Below are positions 16,166 to 24,584 of a stretch of 54,047 bases of DNA, one piece after another. Within the stretch, counting starts at the first letter, position 1; every line of letters starts with the position of its first letter. The notes beneath the pieces were generated by a model, which had not been told where the DNA came from, searched no databases, and worked only from the letters and a program-made list of their open reading frames with translations. The translations under genes and the position numbers were made by a program. This DNA is from a virus, in the IMG/VR virus record IMGVR_UViG_3300035698_015422, positions 1 to 54,047 of that record. One strand, written 5' to 3'.

Positions 16166-16720
16166 TTATTCAAAATCTTCACTATAAATAGCTTCTAAAT
16201 TTTCTATATCAGATACTTCTCCGTCATATCGATCTAAATTATCTTCTCTTTTCGTCATTAGATCTTTTAATGAATATACGGGTTCTTGACTTTCTTTTGA
16301 GTTTAGGGCTGGAGCTGTTGACCAACCAGGCTTTCCACCCCTCTTAATTCTTTCACCCCAATCAGTGGTTGCTCCACTAGTAGCTGATGATCGAGAACGA
16401 AGACTAATAGGTCCTAACTCTTTCAAATATATTTTAATGTAACTTCTAACTAAGTTGTCAGAAAGTCCTCGTGTAGCGCCATCCACATAAGATGAACGAT
16501 CACGAACCTTGGTAGTGTCAACTTTTGCAGGAGCATTATTGGTCTTAGAGGTAAACTTATCTAGTGTCTTGGAGTTATCAAAAGCTCCATGCTCACCCCA
16601 TTCTGCTGGATCGTCTAACTCATATGGGTCATAAGGCCAACCATCTTGCTGCGGTCTTGGGTTCATTTTCCCATCAATAGTGTCGTAACCATGCCCTTTC
16701 TTGGCATCGTAACCACCCAT
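16166..16720 (-). CDS. Hypothetical head-operon protein, possible core component
   Basis: A product of about 184 residues from the ATG giving MGGYDAKKGHGYDTIDGK. It is Gly/Asp/Pro-rich at the N-terminus (WPYDPYELDDPAEWGEHG) and acidic at the end (DIENLEAIYSEDFE). No domain is recognised. A GTG 27 bases upstream would add VKYSLIEAIA, which includes LIE-A, a match to the T4 prohead protease cleavage consensus; this longer start is possible but has no clear ribosome site. The gene lies between a terminator and the scaffold, suggesting a capsid or core role, which is inference. Confidence 0.7.
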   Translation of the reverse strand: MGGYDAKKGHGYDTIDGKMNPRPQQDGWPYDPYELDDPAEWGEHGAFDNSKTLDKFTSKTNNAPAKVDTTKVRDRSSYVDGATRGLSDNLVRSYIKIYLKELGPISLRSRSSATSGATTDWGERIKRGGKPGWSTAPALNSKESQEPVYSLKDLMTKREDNLDRYDGEVSDIENLEAIYSEDFE

Positions 16721-16760
16721 CGCAATAGCTTCTATGAGGCTATACTTCACAAATATAAGT

Positions 16761-16766
16761 ATTATA
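16761..16766 (-). promoter_or_regulatory. Possible promoter -10 (TATAAT) after a terminator
   Basis: Minus-strand TATAAT immediately downstream of the hairpin terminator and about 40 bases before the ATG of the next gene. No good -35 hexamer is present at normal spacing. A new transcript starting after the terminator would make sense here, but the evidence is slight. Confidence 0.3.
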
Positions 16767-16777
16767 GACACTATCAA

Positions 16778-16809
16778 ATAAAAAAAGCTCAGAACAATGT
16801 TCTGAGCTT
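16778..16809 (-). terminator. Intrinsic terminator within the head operon
   Basis: A perfect 11-bp stem, AAGCTCAGAAC with GTTCTGAGCTT, has a 3-base loop. On the minus strand it is followed by TTTTTTTATTT. It lies 26 bases after the stop of the small proline-rich gene and splits the head operon, so scaffold and capsid may be transcribed separately from portal and protease. Confidence 0.85.
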
Positions 16810-16834
16810 TGCCTTCATTATAAAGGGAATGGTG

Positions 16835-17230
16835 TTATGGGGTCGCTGAAGACTTTCCTGGTATCAAGTCATCGTAATTCTGCTCAGCAATCTTTGGTGA
16901 GGTTTCAATCGGTGATGTTGAACTTCCGAACCCAGATGGTTCAGGCGGAAAGTTTGTTGTTGGAGCTGGAGGCTTGTTAGCCCAGTTTGTATCTCCTGGT
17001 CCAGGTGGTGTTGGATTCGGTACGAAATCTACAATCTGTGGAGCACCTGCATAATCCATACTAAAAGTTCCTAAGATTGGGTTTTCAGAAACAATTCCAT
17101 CCAAAAGAGCATCAATAAATGCTATTGGATCAAAATCAGTTGGTGTTGCAGGAAACTGCTCTGCCAATGATGCTGTATCTGATTTTCCTAATCCTCTTGT
17201 TGTAGGATTCTCTACTGTGTTTGTTGCCAT
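16835..17230 (-). CDS. Hypothetical proline-rich protein
   Basis: A 131-residue, low-complexity, Pro/Thr/Ser/Asn-rich protein (NPTPPGPGDTNWANKPPAPT) without cysteine, probably extended or disordered. The only ordered-looking part is FDPIAFIDALLDGIVSENPI near residues 33-52. It lies in the head operon between a coiled-coil gene and a terminator. A minor head or core protein is likely by position; no family is recognised. Confidence 0.65.
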   Translation of the reverse strand: MATNTVENPTTRGLGKSDTASLAEQFPATPTDFDPIAFIDALLDGIVSENPILGTFSMDYAGAPQIVDFVPNPTPPGPGDTNWANKPPAPTTNFPPEPSGFGSSTSPIETSPKIAEQNYDDLIPGKSSATP

Positions 17231-17267
17231 GTTAATATAATCTCCCAGATTAAAATATGTGATTGGT

Positions 17268-17603
17268 TTACTTTTTGGTTCTAAGCTTTTTCACTATTGA
17301 TCTAAGTTTAGCGTTTTCTTTCTTTACTCGAACCTGCTCTTGAAGTGCAAGTCTCTTCTTTCGAAGACCCTTTGCAAGCCTAATTGCTTTCGCCTCTTGC
17401 ATCTTCATCTCTTGCATCTTTGCACTATCAACCTTTGGGTTAATTTTCAATGCCTTCTCATAATCAACTTGGTGAGCAAGTGTGTCAGCATATTCATCTG
17501 CTTCAACCTCTTCCGCGTCTACTTTTTCTAATTCTTGATCAACTTTAGCAACCTCTTCGTTAATAACCTTGCTAAGTTCTTTCATTCCAATTTCTCTTGC
17601 CAT
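17268..17603 (-). CDS. Small charged coiled-coil protein, probable prohead core component
   Basis: A 111-residue protein that is almost entirely charged helix: ELSKVINEEVAKVDQELEKV, then acidic residues, then a very basic C-terminus (KGLRKKRLALQEQVRVKK, ending KKLRTKK). This resembles the small core proteins gp67 and gp68 of T4 in composition and position near protease and scaffold, but no direct similarity is claimed. The acidic-to-basic polarity fits a protein that bridges the core or binds DNA. Confidence 0.7.
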   Translation of the reverse strand: MAREIGMKELSKVINEEVAKVDQELEKVDAEEVEADEYADTLAHQVDYEKALKINPKVDSAKMQEMKMQEAKAIRLAKGLRKKRLALQEQVRVKKENAKLRSIVKKLRTKK

Positions 17604-17645
17604 AATAATAGAAACTCCTATAACTTTAAATATCTTCCTTAAACG

Positions 17646-18389
17646 TTATTTGCCAATATCACTAAATGCTAATTTAGCCCATGTGCCATTTGCCATATCT
17701 GAACCAAATAATTGGTCAGGTGTCTTTTGTGAAACAACCATGCTTGCGGCATCTGGGGGTGTCATCATCGTTTGATTATGTGACGCCGGTTGATTTAATA
17801 GTGTTGTTCGTGCAGTATCTTCCAATATCGAAGACATATCAATATCTTCAGAAGAATCTCTGTCTTCATTGAATGCTATAGCCGAATTCATTCTTGTTGG
17901 AATTGACTTAAGTGCCTCTCTCAATAGTTCACTATTTTGTGAAGACGCAGCTGAACGTATATTTGAACCACCATCTTCATTAGTACCACTATTGCCACCT
18001 ATCATAGCATTAACAAATTCTAACGTGTCACTTCCGCCTTTCCTTCCCTCTTTCAACATTGAGTTGCCTGATTGTGATGATGAAGAATTCCATGTTCCAC
18101 CAAATTTCTCATAAATAGTTTTAGCCCACTTTCTGCTATCTTTTTTATTTTTTAATTTTGGAGACCTGATTTTCTTTCCACCAACTGACATCTGGAGGCT
18201 TTTTCCTTCTGCCAATAATGTTAGATTTTCTAATAAGTCAGGATCATCAGGAATATTAGAATATTTCGCTTCCGATAAAACTCCTAGTTTTTGTAACTTA
18301 TCCGAAACCTCTAACTGAAATTCCTCATCTTCCTCCAAAAGGTATAAAAATGTTTCTCTTACTAATTCTCTAAAATCTGATGCTTTCAT
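17646..18389 (-). CDS. Hypothetical head protein with an LRE-type N-terminal peptide
   Basis: A 247-residue protein. The first 20 residues, MKASDFRELVRETFLYLLEE, form an amphipathic acidic helix like the leaders on several other proteins here, possibly a capsid-targeting signal. The remainder is Ser/Asn/Gly-rich and probably flexible, with a short basic patch (GGKKIRSPKLKNKKDSRKW) near residues 70-88. No enzyme motif is visible. The stop is one base from the next gene in the head operon. Function unknown; an internal head protein is the likely inference. Confidence 0.65.
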   Translation of the reverse strand: MKASDFRELVRETFLYLLEEDEEFQLEVSDKLQKLGVLSEAKYSNIPDDPDLLENLTLLAEGKSLQMSVGGKKIRSPKLKNKKDSRKWAKTIYEKFGGTWNSSSSQSGNSMLKEGRKGGSDTLEFVNAMIGGNSGTNEDGGSNIRSAASSQNSELLREALKSIPTRMNSAIAFNEDRDSSEDIDMSSILEDTARTTLLNQPASHNQTMMTPPDAASMVVSQKTPDQLFGSDMANGTWAKLAFSDIGK

Positions 18390-18390
18390 T

Positions 18391-18780
18391 TTAAACTCCA
18401 GGTAAGTATTGAGAACCAGTAACGCTCAATGCTCCAGTTAATGGTTGATAAAATCTAACAGGAATACTAGTAAGACCAGCAAATACATCTATAGATGTAG
18501 ACCCTGACGATTCTAGAAAGATGTCCCTAACTCTTGTATCAAAGCGTTGGACTGTTCCAGATGCTACGGTGAAGAAATTGCTTGTAATCTCAACACCATC
18601 TGCTGTAAATCCAACATTCAAATCTGCTGGTCCCTTATTCTGTACAATGAAATATTGAGAAACTGCTGGTAATGCAATCTTTTTTGCTCCATCAACAGCT
18701 AATGATCCTGTAACCCATGGGGTTGCAGATACTTGATATTCTTGTACGGAGTTAAGTCCGGGTGAAGGCCATGATCCCAT
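18391..18780 (-). CDS. Small beta-rich head protein, possibly a decoration protein
   Basis: A 129-residue protein dominated by short beta strands (KKIALPAVSQYFIVQNKG, LNVGFTADGVEI, GSTSIDVFAGL), resembling a compact jelly-roll or Ig-like module. It starts in a TAATG overlap with the end of the protease gene, so the two are translationally coupled. Size, fold and position next to the protease suggest a head decoration or fibre protein. No family match is recognised. Confidence 0.65.
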   Translation of the reverse strand: MGSWPSPGLNSVQEYQVSATPWVTGSLAVDGAKKIALPAVSQYFIVQNKGPADLNVGFTADGVEITSNFFTVASGTVQRFDTRVRDIFLESSGSTSIDVFAGLTSIPVRFYQPLTGALSVTGSQYLPGV

Positions 18781-19397
18781 TATTGATTACCTCCCTTTAG
18801 TTTATCCCATTCAAAAAGATTGTTTACTGCTCTATCAATACGATCTGATTCATTAAAGAATCTTTTCAATTCTTGATCTGATATTTCAATACCTTCCTTC
18901 ATCATGAAAGCACCTGGGGTTGATGGCTCTGAGACGAAATCCCAACAGATTAACTGAAAGTCATCCTGTACAATATTGTAACCATTATGGTCTGTAGCCG
19001 TACTTCCAACTCCACGAGACGAAATCCCAACAGTAACATTGGCCTCAACTAATCTCTTTAGCGTTTCACCATGAGGCGTGGGTAGAATCTCAACCTCTCC
19101 ATAAACAACATCCTTTTCAAAATAGGCTTTAGTTACAATATGAGAAACAGACTTCAACTCAATGATTGAACTATCTGTATGATCTAGTGCTCCCATTGCG
19201 CGTCTCTCACGAATGAGTTTTTGATAATTCCTCAACTCCCTTTCCAAGACTTCTCGTGGATAGATTCTTCCATTTTGATTAAGAGTCCCAGCACGCTGAA
19301 GTACTCCCTTCATGATGAATTTTGACTTACCACCCTCCACCTCTTCTTTAATTACTTCATATTCGAAATTGTTATATTCTCTTAATAGATTCGCCAT
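18780..19397 (-). CDS. gp21: Prohead core protease (gp21-type, peptidase S77-like)
   Basis: A 205-residue serine protease that should process scaffold, core and capsid proteins in the prohead. Conserved family features include GRIYPREVLERE near residues 43-54, catalytic His73 in GALDHTDSS, and the serine motif GISSRGVGS at 124-132 (Ser126 or Ser127). A later segment, DDFQLICWDFVSEPS, includes the likely third catalytic aspartate. Length matches T4 gp21 (about 212). The N-terminus MANLLREYNNFEYEV carries an LRE-type start. It is coupled by TAATG to genes on both sides. Confidence 0.92.
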   Translation of the reverse strand: MANLLREYNNFEYEVIKEEVEGGKSKFIMKGVLQRAGTLNQNGRIYPREVLERELRNYQKLIRERRAMGALDHTDSSIIELKSVSHIVTKAYFEKDVVYGEVEILPTPHGETLKRLVEANVTVGISSRGVGSTATDHNGYNIVQDDFQLICWDFVSEPSTPGAFMMKEGIEISDQELKRFFNESDRIDRAVNNLFEWDKLKGGNQ

Positions 19398-20251
19398 TAG
19401 CTTCTCCCGCTGGTTAGCTCATACTTTAGCTTTGCAATATCTAAAAATCTTTCGATTTTCTCATCGTCAACTAACCCGTCAGCATTTTCTGACAAAATCA
19501 ATTCTTTTGCTTTATCTAACTTGTTCTCTAAATAGACATTCTTACCAGCATTTTTTTGCAAGTAAGAATCAATCTCGTCAAGAGCGTTATCCTTAATGCC
19601 TTTTAGATGAGCAGATACTAAATCCTTATTACTTTCAAAAACATAAGACTTAATAAGGTTTGCTTGATCAGATGTAAGATTGTTCTTATACTTCTCATTC
19701 AACTTTTTTGTCATCAGTTTTTCAACAAGAGGATCTGAGCTTCTGATTGCCTCTTCATCTAATATTGTTACTTTTTTTTCTGAAAGTAACCACTCCTTCA
19801 ATGTCTGCTCAAATTGAGCTACCTTTACAATGTCTTCAACATCATCAGATCTCCACTCATTAAGAAGTGTTTGGATAGTTGCATAAATGCGATACTCTCC
19901 CTCATTTATTCTTTTATCATAGAATTTTCTATCATTTATCTTATGATTAATGCTTCTTATAAGCATTGACTTCTCATGATCAAGTTTATTTTTATCATAC
20001 TTTCTAGAAGCTTGCTTTGCTGCCTCAAGAATAGAATCAGCTACTGACTCAGATTTTACTGTGTGAGCAAATAATGAATGAAAAAGTCGAAATTCCTTAA
20101 ACAACTCTGTATTTTTAGAAAAACATCTTTTGACAATTGAATGAGCCACCTTCTTTTTATCCTCATTCTCTTCCAGTATTGCGTCAGAGATCGTTTGAAC
20201 AAGGAATTCGTAAAGAAGACCAGTATTTCTCTTTTTGTTATGCCTTATCAT
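19397..20251 (-). CDS. Hypothetical helical protein between portal and protease
   Basis: A 284-residue, strongly charged, all-helical protein opening MIRHNKKRNTGLLYEFLVQT, with many Lys, Glu and Asp residues and no transmembrane segment. It occupies the interval where T4 has gp67 and gp68 between portal and protease, but it is larger and shows no motif I can tie to them. It is coupled by TAATG to the portal stop and the protease start, so it is an integral head-operon gene. A prohead core or portal-cofactor role is inferred. Confidence 0.75.
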   Translation of the reverse strand: MIRHNKKRNTGLLYEFLVQTISDAILEENEDKKKVAHSIVKRCFSKNTELFKEFRLFHSLFAHTVKSESVADSILEAAKQASRKYDKNKLDHEKSMLIRSINHKINDRKFYDKRINEGEYRIYATIQTLLNEWRSDDVEDIVKVAQFEQTLKEWLLSEKKVTILDEEAIRSSDPLVEKLMTKKLNEKYKNNLTSDQANLIKSYVFESNKDLVSAHLKGIKDNALDEIDSYLQKNAGKNVYLENKLDKAKELILSENADGLVDDEKIERFLDIAKLKYELTSGRS

Positions 20252-23200
20252 TATTCGTCATCTCCTGTTATTTTGAATTCATCCTCATCTGACTCTATTA
20301 TAAGATTACTAAGAACTTTCTTTGAATCCTTACTTATATTTATGCTTTTTGGAAGCGATTTCAGAGCATCTTGAATATGCATATTCAATCTAGTATGTTT
20401 ATTTTCAACATCTTCCAACTTTGACATCGATCTTTCAACAGAATCAGTCAATTTAAACGGACTTCCCTTGAATACCCTATCTCCATAAACATCCTTGTAG
20501 TGCGGATCATCGTGCTTTAATGGGTCTCCTGGGTTTGGTGTCTTCAGTCCCTTAGGTCCTCGATCCTTCGTTCTACTAGGTCTTCGATTATTATGCTTAT
20601 ATCTAGCCAATTGATTCTGCTTGACCACTGGGACGTATGCGCCAACTTCAGTTTCAGATGTAAATTCAAACGACTCATCATCTTCATCCTCTCCCAATAT
20701 AAAGAATTCACCATCGGATAGAACTTCTCCATCCTTCTCTCCCTCATCTGCAAACAGATCCTCTTCATCCCCACCTTCATCGTCGCCACCGTCTTCGTCA
20801 CCACCTTCATCCCCAAGATCGAAAGCATCCCCTCCATCCTCAAGTCCTCCTCCGAGGTCTCCACCAAAATCATCTCCTCCGAGGTCTCCTCCGAACCCTC
20901 CACCGCCTCCGCCAAAGCCTCCGCCACCTCCACCACCAAATCCACCATCACCATCACCATCGCCTCCAAAGTCTTCAAGTTTAGCTTTTCTCAAAAGCTC
21001 TCTAACCTGATCCTCTTCCAGCTTCTCAATATAGTCATCTGTCATATCAAAAACTTCTTTATAGAAATACCTGTCCGACAATAGGCCTTCTGGACGTGTC
21101 CCAGCTATCTCTAGTTTAGTTCTAATAAGCTCTAGCTTCTGCTGTTGAGCCATAGTCGAAGGATTTGATAAACTCAAACTAAAATCAATTAAGTCTTCCC
21201 CATCAAACCCACTTGATGCTAAGTGAATAGCCGCAATCTTATTAAGTTCAGCAATTACAACTTGTTGAATTTGCTGAATAGATCTTGCAAAACGAATATC
21301 TTCTTGAGCCAAGTTAGCCTTAGAGCCAAGACCTTCGTCAAACCCCAAATATGGCTTAGGAACCTTTAGTGCCGCGAACAACTTTCTCTGGATGTACTCA
21401 ACATCATCAATTGCTGTGGTGTTCGCACCACCTGGCAATGTCTCAATCCTTGTTGTTGTCTGATCTCCACGTACAGGAATAAAGTAATCAATATCTACAC
21501 TCCATGGATTATATCGCTGATCCACTCTTCCTGTTGTACTATCTACAACCTCTTGTGACTTAAGTGTCGTTTTTGCATTCTCAATAATTTGAGGAACATC
21601 ATTCGGTGGAGCATTTGCAACATCAATATAAAACACTCTTCTCTCAGGGCTTCTAATGACACGATATACAAGCATCGCATCCTCAGCCATAACGAGCTGT
21701 CTCCAAATACGTCTTGCAGGCTCCAACACAGAAGAACCATATGGTAAGAATGTATCATTTCCTAAAAGACGAAAATGTGCCACTTGCCAGTTTTCAAGAA
21801 CCTGATTTCCTTCTGTAACCCATCTAAATCTAACTGCAAATGGATTGTTCGGATCAAATCCTTCTTCTCTTTCAATTTCATTTACTGGGATTGGGTGGGC
21901 GTTGATAATTCCGTAACCTGGCGCTACATCCAATAAAAGCATGTGATCACCATACTTGCACAAATTTCGAACCCATGACCTATTCACAAATTCAAAGTTC
22001 AAAGTATCATAAAATAATTCATCCAAAATCTTTTTAATTTTTGGATTCTCTGAATGAATATGTAGTGACCTTCCCTTGTCATCCTTCGCCACCGTCTCAT
22101 CAGCATAAATGTCTACTGCACTCGCAATCTCAGGTGTATTATGGGAAATAGCAGAGTCAGTAGCGAAATTCTTATACCCATCAACAGTTAGATCATAAAG
22201 GTCGATCTCACCATAATATTCAATAGAGACAATTTCCAGACCATCAGTCCACTCTATTTCAGTAAATCCATGATAAGGATCGGATTTGAAACTTTCAAAA
22301 TCATAGTGACGACGAAACATCGCTAGGTCTGACGCCGGACTATCTCCACCACGAAAACCAAAATCTGATAATTGATCCACAAAATTCTTAAAACCAAGTA
22401 AGTTATTTGAACTTTCTTGCATTGCAAGTCTTATAAAATCTTCGTCCGGTATCTTATGACTACACCTATTTTTATATCGAACAGCTTCCATTTCAGATCT
22501 TACAACCTTAGTTGAATCCTTTACATAGTCACCAACAGACAAGTCTTCAACCTTTGCATATATGCCATTTTGCGTCATTAGACGATGATTGGAACTTGCA
22601 ATTATATGCTTTTCGTTATTAAACGTAATTTTCCAAGAATGATCTGTTCTTGTTTTTCTTGCTTGCTTTGCCCAAACTGGTGTTGACAAACCCAACTTAG
22701 GATCCCATGACCATACTAAAAATTCCTTATCGACTCCTTTATCAGCTAATTCCTTAATAGTTTGATAACCATCATTTACTGTATCAATATTCGTATCTCC
22801 ATGAATACAGTATTCCATCTCTGAATTATGTACAAAACAAATTCCTGAACTATTTTCATCACATACAGCAAAATTGTGATAATTCGGAACAGTCAGATCG
22901 TACACTGGAACTTTTATACCCAATTCATGTATAGCAACTACTTTATGATTTTCATAATTTTCTATAAAACTATCAAAACTTTCATATCCTGCCCATTTTA
23001 CCCTATTTAGTACTTTAAATTTACTAGTATTGAGTTTCTTACTAAGGGATCCCAATGTCATTCCACACTCATAAGCATTATATACAGATTGTGCTGTTAG
23101 GCTTTTATCTGCGTTGGCATTGTCAGAACCTTTTTGATCTGTTCTTCCTGCATTAAATTTTCCTGGTTTAACAGTCTTGTTGTAGTCAATAAGTCGATCA

Positions 23201-24087
23201 ACACAATCTCCCCACTTAGGGTGGCTCAACCTCTTTTTAGTTGACTCATCTAGATTTTCTCTAAGATCTCCACCATCAGACCATCTAGAGAGCATAACTT
23301 TAGACATATATTCTCTAGCTTTCGGATCATCAAATCTTTTGTTGTTTATTTTTGCATGTAACGACAAATGATCTTTTTCCGTCATCACAGAAAGATTGTC
23401 TAAAGCATTATCTTCAGCTATAAAGTTTTCATGATGAACATGAAGTCCTGTTGATTTATTTAAAGTCAATCCAGTTTTTAATTCTGCGACCAAAATATGC
23501 TCTGGTTTCCATCCACGACTGAATGAATAGATGTATCTGTAAGGATTTTTTTGTGTTTTATTAAATTTTTTCCTATAAAATGGCATTACAGCCATACCAG
23601 CTGATAGCTCGTCAGCTCTACAATAAGAACCATCTCTCAACATGATTGGGTGATTTTTGGTACATTTTAACTTTAAGCCTTTGTCAAATTCAACCTCAAT
23701 AATCTCTTCCACCTTAGTCATCCATGCATTTGATATAGGGGAACATACAGTAGAGTCCGTATTCCGATCATATGAAAACACATAAATTTTCTCTCCCCTA
23801 CTATGACGAGCAGCCATTTCCTCGATCGTCATCCACCCTTGTGGTGTGTTCGTTGGAACCTTTGTATCACCACTCAAACAAAAATCCGCATAACGTGAGA
23901 GTCTATCGTACTGACCATAAGCGTTTAGGCTATTGCCATAGACGGTTGCGGTTGATTTTCGAAATACATCTAGGGCAGATGACTTGATATTTCCGGTGTG
24001 AACACCTTTGATTTTTCGTTTTACTACGGGACCAGCTCTAAAGAGTCTGGTAAGTTTTGAGAATAGATTCTGTCGTTTTGTTGCCAT
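20251..24087 (-). CDS. gp20: Portal protein (gp20-type) interrupted by two inteins
   Basis: The 1278-residue precursor should splice to a portal of about 702 residues that forms the dodecameric DNA channel; T4 gp20 is 524. Exteins are residues 1-69 (ending RYADF), 422-426 (SEMEY) and 651-1278 (starting TPEIASAVDIYADE). Joined, they read ADFSEMEYTPEIASAVDIYADE, an uninterrupted portal helix. Portal landmarks include VRFRWVTEGNQVLENWQVAH, FLPYGSSVLEPARRIW and YIQRKLFAALKVPKPYL. After the core comes a Gly-rich then acidic tail and a basic end. ATAGGAGCACAAACA precedes the ATG; the stop overlaps the next start as TAATG. Without splicing the portal would be non-functional. Confidence 0.93.
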   Translation of the reverse strand: MATKRQNLFSKLTRLFRAGPVVKRKIKGVHTGNIKSSALDVFRKSTATVYGNSLNAYGQYDRLSRYADFCLSGDTKVPTNTPQGWMTIEEMAARHSRGEKIYVFSYDRNTDSTVCSPISNAWMTKVEEIIEVEFDKGLKLKCTKNHPIMLRDGSYCRADELSAGMAVMPFYRKKFNKTQKNPYRYIYSFSRGWKPEHILVAELKTGLTLNKSTGLHVHHENFIAEDNALDNLSVMTEKDHLSLHAKINNKRFDDPKAREYMSKVMLSRWSDGGDLRENLDESTKKRLSHPKWGDCVDRLIDYNKTVKPGKFNAGRTDQKGSDNANADKSLTAQSVYNAYECGMTLGSLSKKLNTSKFKVLNRVKWAGYESFDSFIENYENHKVVAIHELGIKVPVYDLTVPNYHNFAVCDENSSGICFVHNSEMEYCIHGDTNIDTVNDGYQTIKELADKGVDKEFLVWSWDPKLGLSTPVWAKQARKTRTDHSWKITFNNEKHIIASSNHRLMTQNGIYAKVEDLSVGDYVKDSTKVVRSEMEAVRYKNRCSHKIPDEDFIRLAMQESSNNLLGFKNFVDQLSDFGFRGGDSPASDLAMFRRHYDFESFKSDPYHGFTEIEWTDGLEIVSIEYYGEIDLYDLTVDGYKNFATDSAISHNTPEIASAVDIYADETVAKDDKGRSLHIHSENPKIKKILDELFYDTLNFEFVNRSWVRNLCKYGDHMLLLDVAPGYGIINAHPIPVNEIEREEGFDPNNPFAVRFRWVTEGNQVLENWQVAHFRLLGNDTFLPYGSSVLEPARRIWRQLVMAEDAMLVYRVIRSPERRVFYIDVANAPPNDVPQIIENAKTTLKSQEVVDSTTGRVDQRYNPWSVDIDYFIPVRGDQTTTRIETLPGGANTTAIDDVEYIQRKLFAALKVPKPYLGFDEGLGSKANLAQEDIRFARSIQQIQQVVIAELNKIAAIHLASSGFDGEDLIDFSLSLSNPSTMAQQQKLELIRTKLEIAGTRPEGLLSDRYFYKEVFDMTDDYIEKLEEDQVRELLRKAKLEDFGGDGDGDGGFGGGGGGGFGGGGGGFGGDLGGDDFGGDLGGGLEDGGDAFDLGDEGGDEDGGDDEGGDEEDLFADEGEKDGEVLSDGEFFILGEDEDDESFEFTSETEVGAYVPVVKQNQLARYKHNNRRPSRTKDRGPKGLKTPNPGDPLKHDDPHYKDVYGDRVFKGSPFKLTDSVERSMSKLEDVENKHTRLNMHIQDALKSLPKSINISKDSKKVLSNLIIESDEDEFKITGDDE
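20757..20979 (-). repeat. Gly-rich and Asp/Glu-rich low-complexity tail of the portal
   Basis: A simple-sequence tract codes for GGFGGGGGGG, FGGDLGGDDFGGD and GGDEDGGDDEGGDEE. It makes a flexible, strongly acidic extension after the portal core. The antisense strand shows a long Pro/Ser open frame as a by-product, which is not a gene. Confidence 0.7.
22138..22809 (-). other. Intein 2 of the portal: mini-intein without endonuclease
   Basis: Residues 427-650 of the precursor (224 residues). Block A is CIHGDTNID at the N-terminus. A block B-like stretch is ASSNHRLMT. Block F is DLYDLTVDGYKNFATDS and block G is ISHN, with Thr as the +1 residue. These are the Hint-domain elements needed for protein splicing. 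No LAGLIDADG, HNH or GIY-YIG motif is seen in the central part, so this is a mini-intein or one that has lost its homing endonuclease. It begins only five codons after the end of intein 1. Confidence 0.9.
22825..23880 (-). mobile_element. Intein 1 of the portal with HNH homing endonuclease
   Basis: Residues 70-421 of the precursor (352 residues). Block A is CLSGDTKV and block B is TKNHPIML. Block F is VYDLTVPNYHNFAV and block G is GICFVHN, followed by Ser as the +1 residue. The centre carries an HNH-type endonuclease around residues 216-244 (LHVHHENF ... NALDNLSV ... KDHLSLHAK). A helix-turn-helix-like DNA-binding region follows near 344-372 (TLGSLSKKLNTSKFKVLNRV). A complete splicing domain plus nuclease means it may still home into intein-free portal genes. 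Confidence 0.9.
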
Positions 24088-24136
24088 TGTTTGTGCTCCT
24101 ATATTATGTGATAGTTGCTTTCTGAAAGTATATTAT

Positions 24137-24145
24137 TATTTTATA
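24137..24145 (-). promoter_or_regulatory. T4-late-like motif TATAAAATA upstream of portal
   Basis: Minus-strand TATAAAATA, 50 bases before the portal ATG, in a 72-base gap. It differs from T4 late TATAAATA by one extra A. It could start the portal-protease transcript, but a single AT-rich match is weak evidence. Confidence 0.3.
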
Positions 24146-24159
24146 GAATGTTGAACATA

Positions 24160-24561
24160 TTAGGAAATAAGATACTTTTCGACATATTTTGGTTTTAAAG
24201 ACAGTCCGACTTCACAATATCGACCATCATGGCCAGTGTCTTCCATCGTAAAATATTTGCTTAGATTTATTTTAGAACAAATATTCCAAACAGATTTTGC
24301 TATAGCTTTAGGGGTCATTGATTTTCCCCTACCTGTGTTTGTATCGATTCTTATTCGACAATAACCATAATCTCTATGATTCTTCTCTGGTGTTGGCTTT
24401 ATGTATTGAGTACTACAAACAAGATTTTTCTTCATTAATGAGTCTTTTAGTTGAAGAATTAGGCTTGTAATATTCCTATTATGGTCCACACTCTCTAGTA
24501 ATGAGCCCAAATACATCTCTCGAATCAGTTCTCTTAACCGACTCTCTTGAAGACAAATCAT
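24160..24561 (-). CDS. Hypothetical protein with LRE-type N-terminal peptide
   Basis: A 133-residue basic protein. Residues 7-24 (SRLRELIREMYLGSLLES) form an amphipathic helix of the kind seen at the start of several other proteins here. The rest appears to be a compact alpha/beta domain (YGYCRIRIDTNTGRGKS, YCEVGLSLKPKYVEKYL) with four cysteines but no CxxC pair. It lies between the terminase block and the portal. No family is recognised. If the leader is a capsid-targeting signal, the protein would be packaged with the DNA. Confidence 0.6.
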   Translation of the reverse strand: MICLQESRLRELIREMYLGSLLESVDHNRNITSLILQLKDSLMKKNLVCSTQYIKPTPEKNHRDYGYCRIRIDTNTGRGKSMTPKAIAKSVWNICSKINLSKYFTMEDTGHDGRYCEVGLSLKPKYVEKYLIS

Positions 24562-24584
24562 ACTGATAAGTATTTAGCTAAACG

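Noticed and set aside
16721-16777. TTG start adding 19 residues to the 184-residue head-operon gene
   Set aside because: It lies between the hairpin terminator and the TATAAT, has no ribosome site, and encodes an odd hydrophobic leader. A GTG partway along remains a weaker alternative.
20621-21010. Plus-strand Pro/Ser-rich open frame over the portal tail
   Set aside because: It is the antisense of a Gly/Asp/Glu low-complexity tract, has no promoter or ribosome site, and lies wholly inside the portal gene.
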